Source of the DNA: Coccinella septempunctata
Lineage: Eukaryota; Arthropoda; Insecta; Coleoptera; Coccinellidae
NCBI RefSeq assembly: GCF_907165205.1
Contig: NC_058193.1
Location: 32,935,521 to 32,999,520 of the forward strand
DNA length: 64,000 nt
Reading direction: 5' to 3'
Position numbers and translations under genes: made by a program. How positions within the stretch are numbered: the stretch's first letter is position 1; every line of letters starts with the position of its first letter. The notes under the pieces were generated by a model. It was not told the origin of the DNA. It ran no database searches and saw only the letters and a list, made by a program, of their open reading frames with translations. This document shows positions 49,401 to 58,329 of the stretch, piece by piece.

Positions 49401-51875
49401 AATACATTCAAAATCTGATAATATCATCTTTTTTTATTCCTGCTGGGAAAAAACATCTGTATTGAAGAAAACCGTTGAAAGTGGATAACATATGCATGCA
49501 TAATTCTGATAAAAATAATTATCATTGAGAACACCTTCAGTTGTAGAATAAATTTGAGATTTCCAAAATGTGCGTTAATTTTTTGCGCAGTGTATAAACA
49601 TTTTTCTGTAAACTACTGAACTCAATACATCTTCGACTCTGAGAATCCTCTTGAAATTTCACTGAGGGGGAGTAGCCAGTATGAAATAATTTTCTGAATG
49701 AAAATATCGAACATTTGTGACAAACAAGATATAACTGAAAAACTAATACATATTGATTATGAATAATTAACACTGATCTTATCGTTCTGCACATACAGAA
49801 AACGTTATTCGGAGTTCGAGGAGGAAGGATATGTAGTGAATACGATAGGAGCCACCCTCATTATCCTAGGGATCTTATTCGGCTACATCCTGAACAGAAA
49901 TTCATTCAGGCACAGGCCAAATGTAATGATCCGGTCTCCCGACCTCTGAACTTCGGAGGAAGCAACGACGAAATAACTAGAGCTAGTTCATATAGCTTCA
50001 TTTTATGACGAGACGAGAATATATTAAGGAAAATCCATTCATCTATATTTTCATAGATGGTATTTCTAAAAAGACTGTTCCAGTATTTTCACGCATTTTG
50101 GATCGTTCATTGCTAGCATGCACTTTTGATAGCAAAAATATTTCAGAGTCAAAAAAAATTGACGAAAACAATTTTATTTTTTGTTCGGATAATGTTGAAG
50201 AACTTATTTAGTTATCTGTTGATTTAATTGTCTACAATAATATTCTAATTTGTATTGTACATATTGATAACTTTTATATTTATAGTTTATAAAAAGAGAG
50301 ATATGAAATAAATTAATTTAAGATTTTTGTTTTTCTTTTATTTCCCTTCTTGCATGCTGACCTGATTGATGCTTTAGTTGATTGTTCAGCTTGTTTTTGC
50401 TTTGATTGTTGTTTTCATACGCTTTATTTTTCACTGTACTCAGCAGGCTATGATAATCATTCATTCATATACGCTCTTTCATTAGTAGGATTAGTGAATT
50501 ACTCACAAAATTGGATTTTTATGGTTTCAATATAGCTATTGAATTTTCTGGGTTGTAATAAAAATAATTGACCTCTATTGATCCAAGTATCTATAGAAAA
50601 TTCCGAATCTTCCAACAGTCCAAACTGTGATTTTTATAAAAAAGTTACACTTGTCATTGAGATTTTTTCTTAATTTTTTCAACAGTGAGTGAGTAGGCAT
50701 TTGAAAATAGAAGACCATTAATTTACCAAAGTAGTAATAACAGTCGTTTATTGCAAATATATAAGCATATATAAGCAATTGGCCATCGACCTGAGGTCCT
50801 TCAGCCTATTTTATCAAAATCGTTTAGAAAATTACTAGTGAGAGTATTTATAAAATATCCATTTATCAAAATTTGAATGAATCATAGATAATCTTCCAAG
50901 ATTATGTTATGAGAGTAGTTTTGACAGTCTAGCTACGATGCTTTCTTTAGGATCGCTGACGTTATGCCGTTGCTAAAATAAATGGACCATAATGTACAGG
51001 GTGTCCCGGCATTACATGACTCTTTCACAGGAGTGAATGAAGTATATAAAGGCGAGTCAGGAATCCTTCATTGTTTTTTCCTACGAAGCCCCTCTGCAAG
51101 ATATGTGTGCCTTCAAATGGTTCTCTCATAATTCAGTTTTTTTGTGATAACTTCTGAACGACTCAACCGATTTTGAAAATTAGTTTAGTTTGATTCAATA
51201 CAAATATGAGTAAAGCACTGATAACAGCAAAATTCTTCCATTAATTCTGCAAAAAGAGGTACATCTACCGAGATGTAACATCGAAAAAATGCACCGTTCC
51301 AGAGTTTCAACCATTTTTATGATTGTATATCGAAATATTTTTCATGAATATTTCAACCTTACCTGTTACATTGGTAACTAGAACTGTTAAATGATTCCAT
51401 AATTTGTCTCAATTAGTATTTTTTATATTTATTTGAGGGGTATTTCACCATAAAGAGGAGGTGAAAGAGGTAGAAGGCATGTATTAGGACATCAGCATTA
51501 TTGGGAGAAGATATTTTGAATGCAATAGACTATAGAGCTTGGAGCTTGCAGTATTTAGGAAAAAATATTTCGATATTCGATCATTCAAATGCTTGTAACT
51601 CGAAAACAGTGCTTTTTTCGATGTTGCACCGGTATATACCTTTTTTTGTAGAATTAAAATCTCCGATAGAAAACATATAGCATCACTCTCCGGCTTTCCC
51701 CATTAAAATCCATTGATTTTATTCCAGTGACGACTACTCGCAATGGAAGGAAGAAGGAATTGTTGTCAACGTGCTGGGGGCCATCCTCATAGCTCTTGGC
51801 ATCCTGGTATCTTTCGCAGTACGCAGCCCCACCTTGAAAGGCGACACCAGGCTGTCGGTCACTGAAAGATTGTAG
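25238..51875 (+). CDS. Cytochrome b561 (CYB561/nemy-like), alternatively spliced
   Basis: Six-helix diheme membrane protein that moves electrons from cytosolic ascorbate across vesicle or plasma membranes. Exons: 25238-25413 (acidic Pro-rich N-terminus), 45729-45952, 46656-46864 and 47539-47708, then either 49799-49949 or 51728-51875 as last exon; 309 or 308 residues. All junctions are GT-AG and in phase. The core carries the expected conserved histidines: His119 in NLHPVLM, His153 and His157 in LLHTVFHALA, His189 in SLHSWIG and His232 in PIHASFG. The motif between helices (FNLHPVLMVAGF) is typical of the family. The first intron is about 20 kb and contains transposons and an antisense RPN13-like gene. 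The N-terminal 58 residues join in phase, but they are low-complexity, so that link is an inference from phase and order. Confidence 0.88.
25545..26158. mobile_element. Hairpin MITE flanked by TA
   Basis: Begins CAGGCTGGGCAAAATTC after TA at 25543-25544 and ends GAATTTTGCCCACCCTG before TA at 26159-26160. The inverted arms are nearly the full half length (about 290 bp each). For example, ttgtctactgaggggatctc near 25563 pairs with gagatcctctcagtagacaa near 26121, and gaaccttcttaggcac pairs with gtgcctgtagaaggttc. No ORF. A TA target duplication suits Tc1/mariner-type mobilisation, but this is inferred. Confidence 0.8.
26161..26745. mobile_element. Second hairpin element abutting the first
   Basis: The left arm begins cagggtatctcaaattgc at 26161. 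The right arm, read in reverse complement from about 26745, begins agtgtatcccaaattg. Further pairing: ctgggctcgattttc (26201) with gaaaatcgagcccaag (26656), and gtttcacgatatcttc (26228) with gaagatatcgtgaaac (26611). The two hairpins share or adjoin the tip 'tgtacagggt'. No coding capacity. Confidence 0.7.
26746..29821. other. Intronic stretch of the b561 gene, nothing recognised
   Basis: About 3 kb of AT-rich sequence. I see no exon-like ORF, transposon end pair or RNA gene. Short ORFs lack domains. Confidence 0.5.
29830..31199 (+). mobile_element. hAT transposon, internally deleted, with 8-bp target duplication
   Basis: Terminal inverted repeats TAGGGAATGCAATC at 29830 and GATTGCATTCCCTA ending at 31199, flanked by identical CTTGTATC copies (29822-29829 and 31200-31207). 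An 8-bp target duplication is the mark of hAT elements. Subterminal DNA on both sides is dense in GATC, CGAGATC and GATCCCG words. The element is 1370 bp and keeps only the C-terminal part of the transposase, so it is non-autonomous. It lies in the long b561 intron. Confidence 0.92.
29962..30930 (+). pseudogene. hAT transposase C-terminal fragment
   Basis: An open frame runs to TGA at 30781-30783 and continues in the same frame to TGA at 30928-30930. Recognisable parts are the RNase-H-fold segment LDCKTRWSSQCDM and the hAT dimerisation region MPTSVEAERAFSAAGYIATD followed by RLSDNTLSNLCILRSYF. The N-terminal BED finger and first catalytic region are absent, replaced by the 5' subterminal repeats, and the frame opens without an ATG. 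One in-frame stop separates the body from the dimerisation region. Not functional as it stands. Confidence 0.88.
31740..32133 (+). promoter_or_regulatory. GC-rich island, candidate promoter/5' UTR for exon 1B
   Basis: Markedly more CpG-rich than the flanking sequence and immediately upstream of the candidate start at 32134. A 154-codon open frame on the minus strand covers it, but shows no domain and is probably a by-product of composition. Confidence 0.35.
32134..32156 (+). CDS. Possible alternative first coding exon of the b561 gene (exon 1B)
   Basis: A GC-rich block from about 31740 to 32070 is followed by ATGGGGAAGAATAAGATG and a donor CATCC|GTGAGT, giving 23 coding bases (MGKNKMHP) in phase 2, the phase needed by the exon at 45729. 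Joined, the protein would begin MGKNKMHPHRHYEDENEW and be about 258 residues, close to the usual CYB561 length. The start context is gcgATGG. The evidence is phase, donor and composition only. Confidence 0.4.
32157..34822. other. Intronic stretch with repeat remnants
   Basis: No gene. At 33684-33830 (starting tatacagggtataatacag) lies a diverged relative of a block from the palindrome arms (12010-12110): shared words include aaaatagtgt, tctgct, acctcaaaagcaattttt/acctgagaagcaatttt. Otherwise AT-rich without recognisable structure. Confidence 0.45.
34825..35707. mobile_element. TA-flanked MITE with iterated CCTCCCC motifs
   Basis: Ends GGGGAGACTGGGGAGGG at 34825 and GCTCCCTAGTCTCCCC ending at 35707, each next to TA (34823-34824 and 35708-35709). 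The motif gtatcaa(g/c)cctcccc, or close variants, occurs at both ends and also internally near 35014, 35040 (inverted), 35308, 35334 and 35668. No transposase ORF. The TA flanks suggest a Tc1/mariner/IS630-type mobiliser. Confidence 0.75.
35708..42687. other. Intronic stretch, about 7 kb, no gene supported
   Basis: AT-rich. The longest ORF (38595-39029) has no recognisable domain. The only repeat noted is 39378-39443 (partner at 18491-18533). No RNA gene recognised. Confidence 0.5.
39378..39443 (+). repeat. Short dispersed repeat, partner at 18491-18533
   Basis: See 18491-18533; this copy contains an additional internal segment of about 22 bp. Confidence 0.55.
42688..43563 (-). CDS. RPN13/ADRM1-like proteasomal ubiquitin receptor, intronless, no DEUBAD
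   Basis: RPN13 docks ubiquitinated substrates and the deubiquitinase UCH37 to proteasome subunit RPN2. This single-exon frame of 291 residues contains a full Pru domain at about residues 17-122, with GTWVYPDKRKGSLYIYRNSD, LMHFCWRDRTTFAVEDDFII, TGRVYVLRFES, FYWLQEPKTDKDDEHC and NYLLNHPP. It continues into the following conserved helix (AQLSRIFGPDVAAQLSAL). The C-terminal DEUBAD that binds UCH37 is missing; instead there is a Lys/Thr-rich stretch and an acidic tail. ADRM1 proteins are usually near 390-410 residues. The first ATG in frame is at 43561-43563 (MALFEPS); the open frame extends to 43692, but only from a TTG codon. Antisense inside the b561 intron. Likely a retrocopy with an intact frame; expression unknown. 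Confidence 0.85.
   Translation of the reverse strand: MALFEPSPIGNTDGHAHIVEMRAGKMYRQGTWVYPDKRKGSLYIYRNSDDLMHFCWRDRTTFAVEDDFIIFPGDCTYTKVKQCTTGRVYVLRFESSTVRMFYWLQEPKTDKDDEHCRRINYLLNHPPHHQNTLSSAFNITEAQLSRIFGPDVAAQLSALVMNEEHSRFAGRSGSVDRNNSGTHTKHDTTPLSESGTSAEDQNTANKRKSNLKTDVNESFKTNGKKQTKSVTILDAVDSGKTKSKDQIDKKNEKKTAKTATTGGDLKDGSDEDDDQDTIDGSHTDDDDDKSK
43564..45728. other. Intronic stretch, no gene supported
   Basis: Contains the possible 5' untranslated region of the antisense RPN13-like gene (43564 to about 43740) and then AT-rich sequence up to the b561 core exon. No transposon ends recognised. Confidence 0.5.
48064..49592 (-). mobile_element. Tc1/mariner-type transposon, nearly intact
   Basis: 1529 bp bounded by TA (48062-48063 and 49593-49594). 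Inverted ends: CAGTGCGCAAAAAAATTAAC at the left, and the reverse complement of the right end reads CACTGCGCAAAAAATTAACG. Similarity continues inward through gcacat and aaatctcaa, for at least 40 bp. It carries one minus-strand transposase frame broken by a single stop. It lies in the b561 intron between exon 4 and alternative last exon A. Confidence 0.95.
48279..49316 (-). pseudogene. Tc1-family transposase, one in-frame stop
   Basis: 345 codons in one frame from ATG at 49316. An N-terminal HTH (WTYTRIAERFGVSHTSVSRM) and a GRPR-type motif (GQGRPRVTT) are followed by the DDE catalytic core: Asp in FTDESRF, Asp in FMDDNARPHRA and Glu in LNPIEKVWDNL. There are 34 residues between the second Asp and the Glu, so it is DD34E, the Tc1 class. 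Codon 220 (48657-48659) is TAG; everything before and after is in frame. Otherwise full length for the family. Whether relatives elsewhere are active cannot be seen here. Confidence 0.93.
49799..49949 (+). CDS. Cytochrome b561 alternative last exon A
   Basis: Acceptor cacatacag|AA accepts phase 2 from the exon ending at 47708. It encodes KRYSEFEEEGYVVNTIGATL, then the rest of transmembrane helix 6 and a tail ending RHRPNVMIRSPDL before TGA at 49947-49949. A polyadenylation signal AATAAA lies at 50307-50312, so this can be a complete 3' end. Confidence 0.88.
50307..50312 (+). terminator. Polyadenylation signal after b561 exon A
   Basis: AATAAA about 360 bp after the exon A stop codon. Confidence 0.6.
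51240..51650. repeat. Inverted repeat, part of an unclassified element
   Basis: About 51240-51305 and 51592-51650 pair as inverted arms: ttaattctgcaaaaagaggt with the complement of a stretch ending tagaattaa, and acatcgaaaaaatgcaccg with cggtgcaacatcgaaaaaa on the other strand. A tip-like 'tgtacagggtgtcccggcat' lies at 50994-51013 and may be the outer end of the same element. It lies just before b561 alternative exon B. Confidence 0.55.
51728..51875 (+). CDS. Cytochrome b561 alternative last exon B
   Basis: Acceptor attccag|TG also accepts phase 2 from 47708. It encodes DDYSQWKEEGIVVNVLGAIL, then the rest of a helix 6 homologous to that of exon A, and a different tail, LKGDTRLSVTERL, ending at TAG 51873-51875. 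AATAAA at 52366-52371 can serve as its polyadenylation signal. It cannot be spliced after exon A because A ends with a stop. Confidence 0.87.
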
Positions 51876-52365
51876 GAAATCGCGCTTTCAAGCGCAAATA
51901 ATAAAATATCGGATATAAATGCAAGCCCAGAACCCGAAAGATTCTAATCTGAAGGAGGGACAAACATCTCAAACCGCCAAATATTCGTATAGGTAATGAT
52001 CAAAGATCTAATCTTTGGTAATAATGTAAGGGACACTTTTATATCTACTTTACTTGATCTTTTTTAAAGATCTTCTCCTATCAGGGGCTTACCTCTTACC
52101 TACCTGATACCAACCAAATCGTATCGCCTAACGTTACCTAACGTAGGCTACGACCAAATGTATAGATAACGTGTGTGAGGTGTGTACGCTTAAACTTGGT
52201 GTTTTTTACTCATACAAATTAGCAAATTACAATATTAATCATTATGGAATCCATTAATGTACAAACTGCCAGGGCAGGTTATCTATACATCTATTCACTT
52301 GTATCGAAATAATGTTGTCTTATATTTATATACATCGAACCTAGAGGTTCAAACCTCTTAGTTTT

Positions 52366-52371
52366 AATAAA
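52366..52371 (+). terminator. Polyadenylation signal after b561 exon B
   Basis: AATAAA about 490 bp after the exon B stop codon; further AATAAA-like sites occur near 53070. Confidence 0.5.
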
Positions 52372-53800
52372 TGCTCCAATGTTTGGTAGATCGTCGAAAC
52401 TAATCTTCAAATAGCTGATTACCACATAGACGGATATTTTCAATAAAATTACCTTTATTTGCCTTCATTAATTGAGACATAAAACTGCAGATGATAATGA
52501 TTCAAATGTAAAGCATGACCCAAATCTCATTTTATCTTCTGGAGGAGAGCCTTTTGCTCAAACTTTTGTAGTATATGTATATGATAACGATAAAAGACTA
52601 ATGTAAAAGAAATGAATGTATTGTTTAATTAGGAAAAGGGTTCATAGGAACCTTCCAATATAAGTATTTGTTCTGATCATTCCGAAAAGCTTTGGAACTA
52701 CAAAGCGTTGAATGTTAGTGAAACAAAGAGTAGATATCAGGTGTTGATTATTGAAATATCTAAATTTTGTTGATCGCATCGTTATAGTTTTAAGGGTATG
52801 TTAGTATTTGGGCTCATGTCGGTCCAAATCAATCCTTTGATATGTTTGCAAATATTGATCAATGTTCTATAGATTCTTTTTAGGACTAAATGATATAATT
52901 TCATTGAAGAAGAGCACCAAAGACGAGTTGTTGTGTTTTGATTGGTTTGAATTTTTGAAATGTTATAGATGTTGAACTATATATAGTAGATTTTGATGGA
53001 GATGATCAAATTAATCAGTTAGGCAATATATGTAGTATGATATTATATGTTAGCCTATTTGTAAATTTTAATAAATACATAATAATAAGGATTAAATGAA
53101 GGCGCAGTTATTTTTCCAAGCGGAAACATTTGATGATATGCTTCAACACAAACACAACTAATACAGCAGCTCTGTAGGCCAGCAGAACTGAAAATTATAT
53201 ATAATAACGCTAGGCACGTCGAATTTTTATTCCAAAGGAACTATGGACAACTTCTGAGATCAAATTCAAGACCGCATCGCTTTTATAGTGTTATAAAATC
53301 AATATATTTTGAATGAGAAAAATGGGGTTAGTGACACCTCATTCGAAAGGCCTTTCTATTCCGAGTTTAGCATATTGATTTCCTTTCCATTAAATCCATT
53401 TTCATATATTTTTTTCATTTCATATATAAAGTCACTGTAGTTTCATTTTATCAGCGCCATCTACCAGCAAATATCAGAAACCTCTTACCATGCGGTAGCG
53501 ACCCCTAGGCAGAATTAATTCGAACTTTTGGAAACACAATAAAGACAGGAACGGATTCAGCGGATCGAAATTTGTATGATCTATTGATGATTTTGTCATG
53601 CAACTTTCAGATAATCTCAAATGTTTTTTTTTATTTATTATTCTGTGTGAAAAACTAAACTGACGAAGATACAATGGGTTGAAAAACAAATATTCAAAAT
53701 AAATTGGGGAGCTATGCATATATTGATGTCCTTACATAATGGGAATATTCAAATTTCAAACTTCTACTGAACAACAAAAACAACAATTAAATCAATTTCC

Positions 53801-53806
53801 TTTATT
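53801..53806 (-). terminator. Probable polyadenylation signal of the LAP1-like gene
   Basis: AATAAA on the minus strand about 195 bp beyond the stop codon. Confidence 0.5.
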
Positions 53807-54000
53807 AGGATGAATATTAAATCATTCAATAAAAATAATATAAAAATATGATTTGTTCCATACTGCTATTCACATGTGGAATTGTGAAGCTGATCAGACC
53901 ACTCCTATGCTAAATTAATTACGTATTCTTTACAAAGGAAATATTAGGATTGCCTCATATACGTTCTATAAAACTCAATTTGAATGTGCAGATATTTGAA

Positions 54001-55200
54001 TTAAACTTCTGTTACGTTTGGCTGATATACCCTCAAAGGCATGCTGGAAATTCTGGTGAATAAAGGTACAAATTTATCTTCTTCTATGTTCCGCCACTTC
54101 TTTTGAAGTATTTTTTCTGTATATCTCAAATCATCACGGAGAGATTCATTGAACTTATCTACCTTCATTGTGAAGAAAAATGCAGATTTTTTTACTAGGG
54201 GAGATATTTCATCACAAAAATTGTGAAAGGCTAAAGCAAATTTTTCTGGAACCTCATCCAAATTTTCAACAACCATTAAACCACTGTTCTCTAACTTACT
54301 CTTAAGATGAGAAAGTACTGACCCATAATCATTTATATTTGAGAAATTTGAAGATTTAAGTACTTGTTGAAAATCAATGGCTTGATACCCACATGTGGAT
54401 AGCCTACAAACTGCATACTTTGATACCTCTGCAACTAGCTTTTTTGTTGTTTCTTCAGCTTCACTTTCAAACAGAAATAAATAAGATGTAGGATATTCTT
54501 CTTGGAATGTAGCATCTATACCAGTGACAATGGCACGCCATAATTGTGGATCTTGTTGAGGAAATTTTTCTTTGATTAGTGATATATCAATGCTTGACTG
54601 ATTGTCAGCTTTAAGAGACCAATACAAAAAGTAAACAAAAAGTAGAATAATTGTTAAAGAAATTTTTTTAGGTAATGGTGACAGAAATAGCACCCCTTTC
54701 GATATTACGTTAATTCGGGAAGGGTCCAGTGCTCCCAAATTCTTATGCTTTGCTTCCAAATTGCTATGCTTTGCACTTTCAAGAATCGCTCTTTCTGATA
54801 TCAATTCATTCCTCTTCAAATTTCTTCTTTTAGTAGTAGAAGTTATCTGTTTCTCCTGATTATATTTTTGAAAGGACGATGAAGGTGGTCTAGGTGATGG
54901 AATATGCACAAGTGTTGGATATTTCTAGAACCACATGATTGTGAAGATTACACAAACTATGAAACTGATTAGCTACCTTTTCATTTTTACTATTTTCTAG
55001 TCGATTATCCTCACTGTCCACTTCATCCTCATCCTCATCAGTGGTTTCCTCTGAATTAATGAATTCTTCTGATTCATGTTTGGTTGGTGTCGCGGATTTT
55101 TTTGCATATCGAGATCGTTTCGGAGATCTTGAAGGTTTTGACTGGAAATAATAACTTTATATATAAAATAATTAGAGAAAAAACCGTAACTTACCGGCAT
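54001..55200 (-). CDS. Torsin activator, LAP1/LULL1-like (TOR1AIP family)
   Basis: Inner nuclear membrane or ER protein whose luminal domain activates the torsin ATPase. Exons: 55195-55200 (ATGCCG only), 54977-55141 and 54001-54924; 364 residues. Residues 3-57 are a basic then acidic, Ser-rich nucleoplasmic/cytosolic segment (SKPSRSPKRSRYAKKS, later EDEDEVDSEDN). One transmembrane helix is at about 145-161 (ISLTIILLFVYFLYWSL). The luminal domain, about 162-364, has the family opening FPQQDPQLWRAIVTGIDATF, a central YLFLFES strand and HNFCDEISPLVKKSAFFFTM. This matches the TOR1AIP AAA-like activator fold by motif order. The first coding exon adds just two residues. It is head-to-head with the NARFL-like gene. 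Confidence 0.85.
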
Positions 55201-55817
55201 TTCTAATCAGAATAGATGGGAATCAAACAGATACAACCTTGTCTCTAGAATAAAAGGAAAAATTCGTTTGCAACAAAAAGGTGAGTAGTAAAATTTTCAA
55301 AACAAAACCAAAGATTTTGACAAAACATCGACAGTAACAAAGATTAGTCCTCTTTGACAGTAAACAGTTTGAAAAGATTCTGTGAACGCATCTTCTTGCT
55401 TCATGGACTCCATCAAAGATTAGAGAAAATCAAATCTTTAGACTCCATTGATCAATGGATTAAACCAAGAGGAACCTTTTGTTTAATCCTACCCTACTTC
55501 GTCTTCGTACCCAGTGAACTCTTTCGAACTGATCCTAAGGTCGAAGCAAAGCACCTCGCTTTGACCAAATTAATTAATTAAAAATTAATCTTTGGCTTTG
55601 ACCTTTGATCTGTAATCCATAGACCTGATCTATGACCTAATCATTGAACTCTATGGTTCCCATAGAGTTCAATGGACCTAATCATTTCCTTAACCTTACT
55701 TTTTCGAAAAGTAACCTCACAAAAAGGAACTTTTTCAAATTCAAAAAAATTAAAAAATTGTATAGTTTATTCTTTAAACGGTCTGATCTGCGACTAGCCA
55801 GAAACATTCCAATCGAT
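55201..55817. promoter_or_regulatory. Shared head-to-head promoter region
   Basis: 617 bp between the divergent starts of the LAP1-like gene (minus) and the NARFL-like gene (plus); it must hold both 5' UTRs and promoters. It includes a perfect 15-bp-arm hairpin at 55642-55674, a 14-bp perfect palindrome (ccattgatcaatgg) at 55445-55458, and two gctttgacc words near 55558 and 55595 that resemble nuclear-receptor half sites. The receptor reading is speculative. Confidence 0.5.
55642..55674. repeat. Perfect short hairpin in the shared promoter
   Basis: cattgaactctatgg, a three-base loop (ttc), then ccatagagttcaatg. The pairing is exact over 15 bp. Confidence 0.9.
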
Positions 55818-58063
55818 ATGTCCCATTTTAGTGGAGTTTTGCAATTAACAGATCTGGATGATTTCATCACACCATCACAAGTAAATAATCATCACAATAA
55901 ATTTTAGTACCTCTCAATCAATCCCTTGTATTTCCATTTAGAAAACAAATTTTTTTTTAATCCAGTCATTTTGATATATTCATTTTACCCAACTTTCAGG
56001 AATGTATCAAGCCGGTGAAAATCGACAGAAAAATTAATTCAGATACGAGAATCAAGATAGAAGAAGGTCAATACTACCAAGAAAATGTGAGTGTAATCAA
56101 ATAATTTCTAAGTTGTAAATGAATTCGGCTTTTTTAAGGATGGTATATTACAAAAACTGGATAAAGTCCAAATAACATTAGCTGATTGCTTAGCTTGTTC
56201 TGGATGTATAACATCTGCAGAAAGTGTTCTCATCACACAGCAGAGTCAAGAAGAACTTTTGAGAGTTTTTGAAAAAAACAAGCAATTGAAAATGGTAAAC
56301 TAATCCTTTGTTGTTCATTTCATGCACAATATGAATATGAAACTATCAAATATTTATTACCTCTTCAGGAAAACAGAATTGATGATTCTAAATTCATATT
56401 GGTATCTATTTCTATTCAACCAATATTATCTTTAGCTGTAAGATACAATATTACACCCAATGAGTGTGCCTCCAAGTTGTCAACATACTTCAAAAGATTG
56501 GGTGCAGATATGGTAGTAGATATGTTTATAGCTGAGGAATTAGCACTTTTGGAAAATCAGTTTGAATTTATTGAACGATATAGGGCTTCAATGGATGATG
56601 GAAAAACTAATGCTCTTCCCATGTTAGCATCCAGCTGCCCTGGTAGGTACCTTGGGTATATTGTTTATATAAATTTGATATTATGAGTGAACCAAGGTAT
56701 AAGATATCAAAAAATTTTTTGGATTCACTTCTAGGCTGGGTATGCTATGCGGAAAAAACACATGGGTCCTACATTTTACCATACATTGCAACTACTAAAT
56801 CACCGCAGCAAATAATGGGTTCTATTGTTAAAAATTGGCTCACTAAAAAACTAGACGATCGTTCAATCTATCATGTGACTGTGATGCCATGTTTCGACAA
56901 AAAGCTCGAAGCCTCAAGAGAAGAATTTTCGGATAAAGCCAGTGAAATCAAAGATGTGGATTGCGTCATTACAGCAAGTAGGGTGATACTAAACATAATG
57001 TTCAGAACCTCACCTAGATATTTCAGTTGAACTTGAGCAAATGTTGGAAAAGGATAACATATCCTTGGATTCCTTGGAGAAGTCCACATTTTCTGAGCCT
57101 TGGATTCCGACAGAAACTGTTGAGAGTTTGCCATATTTGAGGAGACACATAGGTTCTGGGTCTGGTGGGTATTCAGATCATATATTTAAGTTTGCAGCAA
57201 AAGAGTTATTCGGAATAGAATGTGATGAGGTAGAATATAGGGAGTTGAGGTAAGTAGATAATGTCTTCGTTTACTAATTCTGTGTTTTCTTCCTCTGAAA
57301 AAGATTTTGTGATAATTTTTCTAAAAAATAATATATTGCCAAATGTAAGGGGGGTCATAACAAGCGCCTATAAGCTCTGCAAGAGCTTTTTAACAAGTTT
57401 AAGTGGAAATATATGTAATAATATCGATCTTCACTTTGGATATTTCCTAGTTTATCCATACAACCTTAGAACAACTTCACTTTTTGGTTATTCTTTTTTT
57501 TCTATATAGACAAGTACTTCTTCGGTAATTTTTTTTCAATGAACTTGCTCCTCATGGAAACATACAATCAGGTTATACTTTAATTTGATGGCCTATTTTC
57601 AGAAACCCAGATTTCAAGGAAGTAACCCTAGAAAAAGAAGGCCAGACCCTTTTAAAATTTGCAATTGCCAACGGCTTCAGAAACATTCAAAATCTTGTGC
57701 AAAAATTGAAGAGAGGCAAATCCCCTTACCATTACGTTGAAGTTATGGCATGTCCATCAGGTAGGTTGTATCAAAGTATTGTCAGTGCAGTATTTCACTA
57801 ATTTTTTTGCATATTCCAAAGGATGTCTGAATGGAGGAGCTCAAGTGAGGTCGCAAAACGATTTGAGTCCAAAAGAGCTCACAAAAAAATTGGAGGAATT
57901 ATACTGTTCACTTCCCTGTAAGGACCCTTCCGATTCGAAAGAATTGAAATTTCTGTATGAAAATTGGCTACAAGGAAGAGACAGCGAGAAAGGGAACAGC
58001 ATGTTACGCACTACATACCATGCTGTTGAAAAATCAACAAATGCTTTAACTATTAAATGGTGA
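55818..58063 (+). CDS. CIAO3: Cytosolic Fe-S cluster assembly factor NARFL/CIAO3 (Nar1, IOP1)
   Basis: Iron-only-hydrogenase-like protein that links the Fe-S scaffold to the CIA targeting complex in the cytosol. Exons: 55818-55880, 56000-56086, 56139-56294, 56369-56642, 56735-56977, 57027-57249, 57603-57760 and 57822-58063; 481 residues, the usual length. N-terminal cluster cysteines: Cys23 and the group in DCLACSGC (67, 70, 73). H-cluster-like cysteines: Cys192 (SSCPGWVCYAEKTHG), Cys246 (VMPCFDKK) and Cys399/Cys403 (ACPSGCLNGGAQ). All eight ligand positions are present, so it should bind both clusters. It ends in LTIKW, consistent with the C-terminal aromatic ending of Nar1 proteins. Several introns are only about 50-120 bp. 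AATAAA at 58089-58094. Confidence 0.95.
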
Positions 58064-58088
58064 TATATTTTCTGTTATATATTGGTTG

Positions 58089-58094
58089 AATAAA
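58089..58094 (+). terminator. Polyadenylation signal of the NARFL-like gene
   Basis: AATAAA 26 bp after the stop codon. Confidence 0.7.
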
Positions 58095-58329
58095 TATTTT
58101 TTCCAGTTAGAGTGTTATTCTGATTTTTAACATATACTCAGTACTATCATTATTTTTCAATTGTAGCTTTTTTTGTGAAAAATCATCATGTTTTTTGATA
58201 ATTTGCAAATTTACCAATTTTAATTCCTACTAAAGATCAATATTTTCAAGTTGGTATCATTTTGTTTGATCAATATTCGGCTAATCAAATAATGTCATAA
58301 TTTGACTGAACTTCACCTGATTGTGAGAA

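Larger units (their letters stand above)
51876..54000. other. 3' UTR of b561 exon B, then intergenic
   Basis: The first 500 bp or so is the probable 3' UTR up to AATAAA at 52366. The remainder to the LAP1-like stop at 54001 contains AATAAA-like sites and, at 53801-53806, tttatt, which on the minus strand is a polyadenylation signal for the LAP1-like gene. No further gene seen. Confidence 0.5.
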
